From positions 181 to 64,180 of the forward strand of contig WPDH01000003.1 in assembly GCA_019137255.1 (NCBI GenBank): a DNA stretch of 64,000 nt, read 5' to 3'. A program made the translations under genes and the position numbers. Below the pieces are notes generated by a model. It did not search any database and was not told where the DNA came from. It saw nothing but the letters and a program-made list of their open reading frames with translations. This stretch comes from Corinectria fuckeliana. Taxonomy: Eukaryota; Ascomycota; Sordariomycetes; Hypocreales; Nectriaceae. Below are positions 13,301 to 22,893 of the stretch, one piece after another (position 1 is the first letter of the stretch; the number at the start of each line of letters is the position of its first letter).

Positions 13301-14021
13301 TTGCCCAGAAGATGTCAATTCTGGGGGCAGTATTCTCATCTTCGCCGGCCTCGGGATTCGGTTCAAGGCCGCCTTTCAAGGGCCTCCCTGCGACAATAGC
13401 CAAGAAACACTCGGTTCGAAAGTTGTCGGCACGTTTCGATAGTGCAACCAGAGTTCCCGCAGTGAGGCGTCCGGACTGGCTCCAAACAACTTTAGTGGGC
13501 GATCTCTCCGTCGAGAACGAGATGCGGCAGGCCGCGCCCGTCCTCGCCAAAGTGTATCCTTTAACGTGGACCTGGAGGTGTCTAGTTAGCTAGGAGAAAA
13601 AGCTTCAACCTGGGGTCCCTACTTGGGTGTAAATATAGAAGTCGGATGTCTCCATCATGCTCGGATCGTCGCGGACCATGTTCACTGCTCGACGAAGAAG
13701 TTCCGTCCCCTCATACCGGTTCAGCCAGTACTGAGTTTCTAGATAGTGGTCTTTGCTCGGAGATTCATCCCAACACTTCTGTGCTAGGAAAGGCGGATCC
13801 GAACTCATGAGCTCTGAAGCCGTTGGCAACTCGGAGCAACTTCGCCAGTGCTGGGGTCGGCCGGCTTCCTCACGTGTGCCGTGCTCGAGTTGGCTGTTGA
13901 GCACATGATACTTTATGATGTCTGAACCAGACGGTTCTCTGGAGACCTAGGAGAGTAAGCAAGAAGAAGGAAGACGGGGGAGTGAAGGGATAGGCCGCTA
14001 AAATACCTTGTCTCCAGCCAT
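10336..14021 (-). CDS. UPF1-like SF1 helicase with NFX1-type zinc-finger region
   Basis: Four exons, 14007-14021, 13623-13946, 13183-13571 and 10336-13129, give 1,173 aa. The introns are 60, 51 and 53 bp, all GT-AG and frame-checked. The first coding exon is only five codons (MAGDK). Superfamily 1 motifs appear in order: Walker A GPPGTGKT near residue 298, motif Ia SAQTNHALDQLLE, motif II as IEEAAE near 618 (the DEAD-type Asp replaced by Glu, common in NFX1-type relatives), motif III VLVGDHQQL, motif V VDGFQGEENEI and motif VI ATSRARRG. A Cys/His-rich NFX1-like stretch follows at about 910-985 (CQKPC, CKEKCH, CGHQC), then a disordered tail. Described relatives include animal ZNFX1 and fission-yeast Hrr1, which acts in RNAi-directed heterochromatin; a similar RNA role here is inference. 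Confidence 0.9.
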
Positions 14022-16411
14022 CTTGGCGGTGGCCGATTAGGAACGGGGCTCCTGAACTGTGGAGGGTCAGTCGAGGGAGCGTAAAAAGGGTCGAAGGTGA
14101 AGAAAATGGGAGAGAGAGAGCGGAGAGGAAGAAAAGGCAGAAGGGCACAAAGGAGACCGTGAATGAAGGTACAAGCAGCGCAGAAGGGGCAGAGCGCCTC
14201 GCAAGGGTGAGGATCTGCCGCGTGGGTTGCTTCGAGATAGGTGCAAGAGAACAGGAACAGGGAGAAAAGGCCGGAAAGGATCATACCTCGCATGTCAGGA
14301 GAGCGATGAGGTAAGACAAGGTCTCTTAAATCACCTCGGGTGATGTTGAAGGAGGCAGTCGCGACCTCCGTCTCCAGAAGAACCGGAGACAGGCAGCAGT
14401 TGCCGGTGGTCGTGTTGGGGAAGGGTTGAAGAGAGAAGAGGTAAGAGGTAAGAGAAGGGAGAATACCTACTTAGGTACTAGGTACTAGCGTAAGTAGGGA
14501 CGGGAGGGTAAGGTGGTGGGTGCCTGGGCGGGTAGGCAAGGATGAAGAGGACGAAGGCCTGGGGGGACGGGGGACCTCGAGGCAAGGAGAAAGAACGGTC
14601 CGTCAGGTGTTCCCCAGCTGCCAATCCCCGTTGATTCATTTCTCCACCTGGCAGCTGCGAGGCAGCTGGCAGAGTTAGTTACCTGTGAAGTTAGTGAGGG
14701 GGCCTGACACTGCCAGTGGAGTTAAGAGGATGTCCAAGGCGGTTGAAGAAGATGCCACGCTCTACGTAGGAAGCCGCCAATTTATGATTGGGCGACACAA
14801 CATGCAGGCGGTAGATTGCATTCTTGGTCCCTTAGCCCACAGAGACAATCACAAGACAATCCGGCGTGATTGCTGCTGGCAAACATTTTGGCACAACAAA
14901 GTCGGCCAGAGCTGACAGCCAGCTAGACTATCCAATAAGGAGCACTTCACACTGGTGGCAGAATACGGAGGTTTGTAGCTTGTGGGTGTCATACGCTCTA
15001 GGTATGAAGGAGATGGGAAGGACTCAACCGATGCACCTAGTCTGGACAGCTTGACTCCGTCCTGGAACTTGTGATGCTATGTAGACAATCATCATGCTGT
15101 TTGGGGGGCAAAATATGGTTATGGTTCCACGATCCCGTCTGGTGTGCAAAGGAGTGAAGCAGCTCTGGGAAGACTGTATTCAAGAATGCGTGTTATCTCT
15201 GGTCTTGAAGGGCACGATTGTTTCGTTCCCAACGTCTTGTGCTGCTAACCGTCGGCGATCCCCGCGCCTGTCTTCCTCCTGCCCCCCTGACCCTAGCCAA
15301 CAGCGGTGCATTCCCGGGAAGCTTTCAGACTTGCTGCATATATAATTGAAATTACGATTTGAGCTGGCTTTTGTGTCGGCGTGTGAGGAGTTAGTTACAC
15401 ATGGCCATGCACCCACCCGCATCTCGCCTCCGCTCACCTTTCCGAAGATGCAGCAGAATGGTAAGACAAGGCCCAGAGACAGACAACGCAAACTAAAAAG
15501 CACACACACAACAGCGAGTACTCGCTGCTCGTCGCCGACAAAACTAGGCCTTTACCAGCTCGTCTACGAGAGAGCGGACGGGATGTCCTGTCTGCAGGGT
15601 GTTCTCATATGAACATTTCTGCCGAGCCCCGGCACATGCTTCCAGCGGCTTCGCTCCAAATTCGGCAGCTCCGCCATCGAGTGAATGATTAAACGGTCGT
15701 GTCGTCCCGGACCGCGGGACGGGATGCCTGGCAAGTATCTACGGTTGTTGCCCGTGTCTGACAAGGGACACAGGCGCAACCGCGGAAGCGTGCGCACCCT
15801 GCATACCTCCTCCGTGGCTGAGCCTTTCCCAAGGTTCTTGGGGGAGAGCTGAGTAGGTATGTGGCTGGGCGGGCAAGAAGAATATAATTTTAAGCCAATT
15901 ATTCAACGTGGAACGGCAGATGCTGCTCTCGTTCTGTCCAACGGTAGCTTGCACGCTGCTATGCGAGTGGCTAGGTCAATTATAACCTACGGTTACGGGC
16001 TACAATTACGAATTGGAACGTAGGATTGGACGTGCAAGCAAAAAAGATAGCTTGGCTCTAATACTTCAGCTAGCATGGCTTGCGTCCCATGCGGAGCTCA
16101 GTTGGTTCTTACAACTATACACAACGTCCGCCCCCCGACCACACGAGCAATTCCCCTACGCATTCCGTCCATCACCATAGTCGATTCAGAAGACGACGAG
16201 ATGCCACCTCGCAACCTTACTTGCGGTCTAATCCAACAACTGCGTCATCCGTCGCTATCGCAAGCCACCTTTGGTGGCTCATCGTAGCTAGTTGAGGGTT
16301 CATCGTCTCAAACGTGCCTGGCCTATTGCGGAAGCTCGTTCGTCGTCAAGGGCCCGCGACGGTCATGCGAGACTCGGCGATCGACGACACAAAAAGAAAA
16401 AGCGGAGAGGC
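14022..16411. other. Gene-free interval
   Basis: About 2.4 kb between the helicase start and the DUF3716 locus. It has several TACCTA/TAGGTA-type motifs (about 14465-14490) and an AT-richer part near 15880-16050. No ORF with conserved or codon-biased character was found. Confidence 0.5.
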
Positions 16412-16857
16412 TTAGCCATCCATCAACATGGCCCGCCACGGGGGCGCAGCCTCCACGCTGCCACCATCCACCTCATCTGTACGCCCCCTACTCCTCCTCT
16501 CCCTCGTCCTCGTCCATCTCCTCGTCCTTGTCCTCGTCGGCGGGGAGGGTCAGGTCCCACGGGGGGGCAGTACCAACGTAGGGGCATCGGCGTGGACTCG
16601 CTACTCACCAGTTAGCCAGCAGCAAAGCAAAGGCGCGGAAAGATGACATACCATGTAGGCGGCGGCGCACTGCACGAGGGCAGCAAGAGAGTTGGCGACG
16701 TCCAGGCGGACGGCATGATCATGGGCTTCGATGGCCCGGCGACGCTGCTCCTTGGCGGCGGCGACCTTCTCCTCGTAGCGCCGAAGCGCCGCGCTGCTCT
16801 TCTCAGCCACCTCGCGGCTGCTGGGTGGAGATTGTCGATGTTGACTTGGACCTTCAC
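16412..16857 (-). CDS. Possible coiled-coil and acidic exons, model unresolved
   Basis: On the minus strand an open segment encodes a charged helix (EKSSAALRRYEEKVAAAKEQ and following Arg/Ala-rich residues) that ends at a good donor GTATGT at 16651. Farther on, a second open frame ending with TAA at 16412 encodes PPWDLTLPADEDKDEEMDED and looks codon-biased. I could not join the two pieces in frame with consensus splice sites, and the first has no ATG. They may be extra 3' exons of the DUF3716 gene upstream (whose reading frame stops at 16858), a separate gene, or a decayed one. Confidence 0.25.
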
Positions 16858-17643
16858 CTAGAACGCACCAAGTTCCTTCATATCAGGGACGCGAAAAGTG
16901 CAGCAAATGGGGTCGTTGGTTGCAATGCACGAGGGGCACTTGAAACCCCAAAAGGTGGGCAGTAGGACGCAATCTGGGAATGGTAGAGCGCTGTTAGAGT
17001 CATCGTAGCTCTTCTCGCATCTAGTGCAAGGCGCGAGTGCGAGTTGGCCTCTGGAGTAGGCGAGAAGGGCGTTGACAACAGCAGCCTTCCTACCGAGCTT
17101 CCCCAGGAGATCGTACGAGTTGTCCCAACACGTTAGACGCTGCGGGCCGCAAGGTCTCTCGCTCATCTTTTTCGTCGTCCGGGATTTCGATGACTCCTTT
17201 GGCGATCGAGAATCTAACAAGATGATTCTGAGTTGACGCATCTGACTGAAGTTTTCGACATTGAAAGGGCCGTATTCTTGCATTTTCAGTAGCGATGCTC
17301 CTAGTTTCAGACCTCGGATGTACTCGACGAAGTCATCGTCGAAGGAGGCAATCATCCAGTATATTTCATTGCGGCCCTGGGATGCAAGAAGACGTCTGTT
17401 TGAATTGATTAGCAAGTAGAATTCGTATTTTGATACTTAAGTGATACCATAGTGCATACGTGTCTTACCTGTGAACTTCGGATTTCCCCTGGGTGGTGGG
17501 TACTGAGCTATCCATGCAGCCATTTTGGCGGTCTCTTGCATTGCAATCTGCTGGTACGTTTTGTCACTTCCAGCAGGTCTATCGTTCCAAGAAAGGGCGG
17601 CCAGAAGGTCTGCTCTGTCTATCCACTCCTTTTCGACGGCCAT
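16858..17643 (-). CDS. DUF3716-like Cys-rich protein
   Basis: Exon 1 from ATG 17643 encodes WIDRADLLAALSWNDRPAGS and on. Exon 2, 16858-17395, begins RLLASQGRNEIYWM and ends at TAG 16858. The frame-compatible intron is 17396-17503 (donor GTACCC, acceptor ACAG), giving 225 aa; a better-looking donor GTAAGA at 17468 would break frame. Near the C-terminus a four-cysteine pattern, PCTRCEKSY...FPDC...KCPSC...CCTFR, resembles fungal DUF3716, which is often found in multigene families linked to variable genome regions. Function is unknown. The intron choice and the true C-terminus are uncertain because possible coding sequence continues downstream. Confidence 0.55.
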
Positions 17644-18614
17644 CTTTGAACTCGTTACAGAACCGGCCTGGTGGCGAGATCGCGCGAAGGAGTAGAAACT
17701 GTGTGAATGTGACCTTTAAACCGGAGGTTTTCCGCTTGTCAGCGATATGAAGCGATAGGCTGACGACAGTGTTTCGTCGCTAAATCCCTCCATTTTCGCA
17801 GATTAGAGGGTAAGGGTGGTGTCGTCATGACCTGGTGTTCTGAGTATTGTAGATAAATTCGAACGGGTCCAAGTGGAGACGGAAGAGAAGGTCTAGGTTG
17901 ATGCAAGAGAATGGCTGGGGTGCTGCACAGCAGCCTAGATGGCGGAACTTTGTGGGCCAATCTTTTTCCGCTAGGGCATGCAGAATCACGTGAACGGTCA
18001 GACGGAATGGTTTGTAGGACAAAGATAATACGGAGCAACTGGGCAAAGGGACTCGCTTTGTCAATTGAGTTGATGGCCTAAAGCGAAAGTTTCAATGTTG
18101 CGTGGCTGGTGAATATCGGAGGGAGAACTCCAACGTCTCGACTCAGATACCCGCTTGTTTTAAAGACAATTGTTGGATCACGGAGTGTCCAGGTCCGTTG
18201 TCACGATCTCGCCTTGGTCCTATATAGTATGTAGGTCGACCTCGCAGGTATAATATCAGAGTAAGGACTCGGCGTTATCCTGCTTTGCTCGGATCGAGGG
18301 CACGTTGACAGTATTTTCCTGGTTGTATATTTGATGACCTTGTATATTTGATGACCAGAGCAAGTCGGTAGGCCGTCTCTCGGATCAGAATTCCCCGCAA
18401 GTGCAGCATTTCTTTAGGCGGCGCGCGACTGAGTGAGCTGTATATTTATGTATAAGGCCTGATAGACCAACAGGTCGCCAGCAGCGTTCGACTTCTCGGA
18501 TCTCACGTCTGCTTCCGCCTGTGTTGCAACAGAACCCCCCAAGATCATGGCGATGAGGAAGGAATAGACTAGTTAATGGAGCCAGTGACGGAGACCCACG
18601 AGAAGCAAAGAAGA
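17644..18614. other. Intergenic region with short tandem duplication
   Basis: No gene supported. A 17-bp unit (TTGTATATTTGATGACC) is duplicated head to tail at 18323-18356. Confidence 0.5.
18323..18356 (+). repeat. 17-bp perfect tandem duplication
   Basis: Two adjacent identical copies of TTGTATATTTGATGACC in intergenic DNA. Confidence 0.9.
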
Positions 18615-18838
18615 TGAGTCGTGTTATTCGGGCTGTAAACCCACCCTTCTTGCCCCTCTTACCGTGCCATTCGCTTTAACACGATCCTAATGCCCCAAAT
18701 GCCGTAATGCCCTGACGCCCTAGCACTCTAACTCCCTGACGCTCTAACGCCCTGATGTCCTAACTGCTCTACTATTATTGATAGTAAGAGTGAAAGTCGA
18801 TAGAGGCACGCGATATACAGCCCGAATAGCCCGACTCA
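18615..18838. mobile_element. MITE-like element with 23-bp inverted repeats
   Basis: Left end TGAGTCGTGTTATTCGGGCT... and the reverse complement of the right end TGAGTCGGGCTATTCGGGCT... match at 21 of 23 positions (18615-18637 against 18816-18838). The 224-bp interior has no ORF. It has a degenerate repeat of about 10-13 bp (variants of CCCTGACGC and CTCTAACTC) at about 18680-18770. I find no clear target duplication. Size and terminal repeats suggest a non-autonomous DNA transposon, superfamily unknown. Confidence 0.6.
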
Positions 18839-19010
18839 GGCAGCATCACATCAAGACTGTACCCAGTTCGTTGCGCGGAGGTGTGGGATCGATGCAGACT
18901 ACCTAGACTAGATAAACCCAAGGAAAGTCGAGTAATATCTTACTCCAGTGTTTCCTCGAGGCTAGGGAACTCCCCCCTTTCTATTGCACCAGTCCATCTC
19001 TCAAGACCCT

Positions 19011-20247
19011 TCAGGTCGCGTAAGCACACCGATCAACGGCACCCGGAAAGTCGACTTTCAAGGCGCCGTCAGCAACCTCCGTGTCCCAAACCGACCACGC
19101 CTGACGTATTCGGTCCGTGTAAGCCTTCCTTAGCTGTGTCTGGTCGTATTCCATCAAGTGATGACAGCATAGCTCATTATTTCCTTCGTTGTCTAAGAAA
19201 TCGTCACCATCTCCTATTCGAGATGCTTCTGCTTCTTCTCGAGTCTCGTCCCCATAATTGTCGCGAGCTGGCTCCTCCTCACGCCGAGTCCCAATCAGAA
19301 ACCCGGGCATCGTAGTAACTACCCAGTACGGCATTGTCGAGACGCACTCCCAGTCTATGATTGCTGTAATAGCCCCTTCATCGTCGACGAGAATGTTGCT
19401 CAAGGAGAGGTCATCTAGCCAGAGTATCGTACGTTCTGGCGGATTCTGAATGACGGGGAATATCCTGGGTAGCAATTTATCGAGTCTCTGTGCGACATTC
19501 TGATAGTATTCTGCGTCCTCCTTTTGTTCTCCATCTTCTGCCTCTTCCGCTACTGCCTGTTGTTCTTCGACGATGATGCTGATGCAGGAGGCCAGCCAGT
19601 CGTGGCTTGAACGGAAAGGACCCCGAGGGATGTCGTAGTGAAAGTGCCGACTCGAGAAGAACTGCCGAGAAACAATCTGCCCCGGCGCCATCTTAGGTGT
19701 ATCGGCGTCATCTTGCTGAGGCACACGATGCAGTGTTCCGATTCCTCGAAATGTCGTTGAGTCTTCTGCGGCCTGGAAGATCTGGGCTTGGTAGTCCGCC
19801 ACCTGCTCGGCCAGCGCCTTCTTATTGCTGGAGGAATTTTGCGCCAGCGGGAGTACGCTAAAGTGCCAGGCATCAGTTGCATTAAGATCCATTTAAACCC
19901 GATCTCGTTGTTGCATGAATCGTCAGAAGCGATAATGTCTGGCACAGGCACTTTCGTGAAACGGCGTACCCAGCGTAGGGTCGCCACCTCGCTAGCTGTC
20001 TTGTGGTGGGGGTCGACGGGGAGGGACACTCGCATCACAAGCTTTTGTGATGTTTGGGTTCCACGAGGTACAGTTTGTTGAAAGCGCCAGCGGCAAGGAA
20101 CGTGACCGCACAGTCGTCGGGGTGGATGTCCAAGGTGCCGAGGCATACTGCAGTGATGGTATCGATCTTAGGCTCAACTTGCCAACGAGGCTTGGGTAGC
20201 AAGACCTCAAAGCAAACAGAATAACAATCTGAACGGTGATTTGACAT
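19011..20247 (-). pseudogene. Aminoglycoside-phosphotransferase-fold kinase, frameshifted
   Basis: From ATG 20247 the frame reads as a typical fungal APH-family protein (PKPRWQVEP, VTFLAAGAFNKLYLVE). It then shifts by one base at the A4 run 20043-20046, continues as KLVMRVSLPVDPHHKTASEV, shifts again at the A4 run 19837-19840, and continues to a stop at 19011. Each break would be explained by one missing A. The catalytic loop, normally H-x-D with a downstream Asn, reads WLDDLSLSN: His is replaced by Leu, while the later metal-binding IIDWE is kept. The family phosphorylates small molecules or proteins; fungal substrates are mostly unknown. Either a decaying gene or homopolymer sequencing errors; the lost His favours decay. 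Confidence 0.75.
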
Positions 20248-20473
20248 CTCAAGCTTCTTGTCTTTGGTCTCAGTGTGTCGCCTCTACACTCCGATGCCAT
20301 CCCAACAGTAGCGTGTCCGATCCACCGCATTTATTGCCCTGTAATAACGCCTTTGGTATCCTACCCCAGAAGCCCAAAAGCCTGGCATTAGTAACAATAA
20401 AGCCGTTCATGAAGCGCGTCCCTCACATGATCTTATATATATGCTCTTCCTTCCCGCAGATGTCCCTCCTCGC
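20248..20473. other. Short intergenic region
   Basis: It lies between the Zn2Cys6 stop codon (20474) and the kinase start (20247), both on the minus strand. Nothing else is seen. Confidence 0.5.
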
Positions 20474-22893
20474 CTAACAGACCCCTGAAAGAATCGACGC
20501 CGATGCCGAGATGGGCTGCCGATGCCAGTCGAGCCGCTCGTCGGGTCCCACGACGAACGCTGCCACCTCCTCCACCAGCTCCCACTCGCCTGTCGCCTGG
20601 TTCTTCTGCGCCGAGCGAAAGATGATGTTGGACCCCAGATCCTCGAAGACGAGCTCCCGCCGCCGCAGTCGCAGCCACTGCGCGGCCTCGTCGCCTTCTA
20701 TCGAGTTCATCATCTCGATCTCGCGGTTCTTGAGCGCAATTGCCTTGAAAATGCGGCTGTCGCGGAGGGCGTTGCGGATGGGGTACTGCTCGAGTATCCG
20801 AATCGCCTCGTCTCGGACCGCGGGGTCGCGGCAACCAAAGGAGGAGACGAAGACGGGCCAGGTCCATCCGGAATCCATCGCGAAGCCGCAGCTAGCTCGG
20901 CGCGAGATCAGCGTCTCGGCAATGACGTTGATTTCGTGGTACTGCGGCGTGAGCGCGCGGGCGTTCTCGATACCGGCAAACCGGGGTAAGGAGGTGTACA
21001 CGTAAAGGATGAGGAATTCGATTCGGAGGTTGATGGCCTCGAGGTAAGGATCCATATTGTTATGCCGATTGTTCGTAGCTGCGCGTAGAAAAGGGTCAAA
21101 GGCCTGAGACCACCTCTGGAGCCAATATCGCGACTCGTCAAGGAACTTGGCAACTCCTGGTTGCTGCTTGACGCTTGACAACTTCCTTTCGAGTTCTCCA
21201 AGATCCACCACCTGAGTCAGGGCGAGCTGTGTTGTCGTCGCGGTAAGCAACGGAATGTGCTGGACCATCTGCCTCTGCAACAAAGCCCAGTATCCATTCG
21301 CCTCGCCCATTGTGCGGAACAGAGGGGGCATTTGCTCGAGCTTGGTGATGTTGGTTAGCTTGGGCCGGAAATAGGGCGAATGCTTGGTGAAGGGCGCGAT
21401 GCCCGGCGGTCGCTGCGGACGTTCCCGAGGAGGCGTCTGCTGCTCAACCTGGCTGCGCGGGCTACCCTGGCTTTGCGGACTTGGTAGACTGTTTGGCGGT
21501 TGTTTGGTAGGCGGCGCGCCTTGCCATGGAGATCCTGGTTGGCTCTGGGGACTTGAAGCCGGGGGACCGGCAGGACTCGAAGTTGGATTCGCAGATGAAC
21601 TGCCGGGTATGGGCGGCGGCTGCTGCTTCGGCGGGAAAAAGAACTTCTTGTACGAGCCCATGAATGAGCGCGACTGCAGTTCCAAAGGCCTGTAGCACTC
21701 CAGAATCTCCTGCACCAGTGCGGGCGGCGCGGGGGCGATGCTGACGAGATCGGGGGCCTTTTCGGTGCATGCGGCGAGCTCATTGAGCATACTGAAGCCG
21801 TGGGTGACGTGCTTGAGAGCGGCGGGTATGTTCCCTCGCTGGGCTTCGAAGCAGATGAAGAGCAGCGATGATAGCATGGCCGTCCGCAGACCTTCCTTGG
21901 TTGGCTTTGCCTTGGACTGCATCCGCAGAGCCTCGCAATAGTAGACGATGGCGTTGAGGGAGTGCTTGTTATCCATAGGGTGGCCCGTCGGGGAGCTGGA
22001 TCTGGATTCGGGTTCGCAGGCAGCCTTGCGCAGGGCTCCGACGGCCATGGCAGCGTATCTCAGCGTCGGCTCCTGCAAGGTGAGCTGGGGCATGGTCGTG
22101 GTCCATAGTCGCGACTGGCCCAGCCCGCCGCTGAGGAACTGGATGGAGAGCAGCGACCATTCGTCGAAGTAGGCGCGCTGTTCGCTGGTGGTGAAGCAGA
22201 TGGTGTTGACGGCGGGCTCTTCGAGCATGAGGGGGGCCTTCTTGGTGTGGATGAGCTTGGCGCTGGTGTTGGGCTGCTTGCTGCGGGAGGCAGAGGTTGC
22301 GGGAGTGTCGGAGCGGGATGGCCGACCATCGGCGGAGGAAGATTCGCTGTAGCCATCACAGTAGCCTCGCCACTTCATGCAGTTGAGACAGGACGGTTTG
22401 GTTTCGTCGCACTTGACGTGTCGTTTTCTGTGAGGCTGGACGTTAGTAGACGTCCTTGTCTTGTCTTGTCCTGTACCCTAGCTAACGTTGTTGCGGGCAA
22501 TGTGCGAAGTTGCCAGGGACGGTGGCAGCTTAGTGGTGACGAGGGCGATACTCACTTGCCTAGGTAGACTCAATCAGCAACAGCTCCAACTACAACAATG
22601 CGCATAGCTGAGAATAAGAGCGAACTCACAGGTACTGCATCCCGTGCGCGCTCGCGTGGAGCTGCGCCGAGTATGTCTTGTCCTTGACTCAAGGGCGAAG
22701 CGATGGGTGCCGCCTCGGGCTGCTGCGGCACCTGCTGAGCGGCCGGATGCTGCTGCAGGCTGGCTGTGTGCGATGGAGTCAGCTTGCGTGCTTGTCGATT
22801 GCAACCCCACGAAACGAGCATGGCAGCGATGACTTGCCTTGCATTGTTGGCAGTGCGGCCAACGGTGAGTGGAATCGAAAACTGAATCTCCAT
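20474..22893 (-). CDS. Zn2Cys6 binuclear-cluster transcription factor
   Basis: Four exons: 22838-22893, 22630-22763, 22556-22559 (4 nt) and 20474-22427, giving 715 aa. The DNA-binding cluster is perfect: C61-x2-C64-x6-C71-x6-C78-x2-C81-x6-C88. Cys64 is split by intron 22560-22629, the microexon GCAA supplies the rest of Cys64 and the start of Lys65, and intron 22428-22555 follows. Joining the flanking exons directly would create a stop, so the microexon is needed. The first intron, 22764-22837, has a GC donor (AG|GCAAGT) with GCTGAC branch and ACAG acceptor. The middle carries Pro/Ser/Gln-rich low complexity, and the rest resembles the fungal-specific regulatory region (CFTTSEQRAYFDEW, RYAAMAVGAL). 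A nuclear regulator with unknown targets. Confidence 0.9.

Noticed and set aside
17469..17643. Exon 1 of the DUF3716 gene ending at the GTAAGA donor
   Set aside because: The phase does not match exon 2 and leads to an early stop; the earlier GTACCC donor keeps frame.
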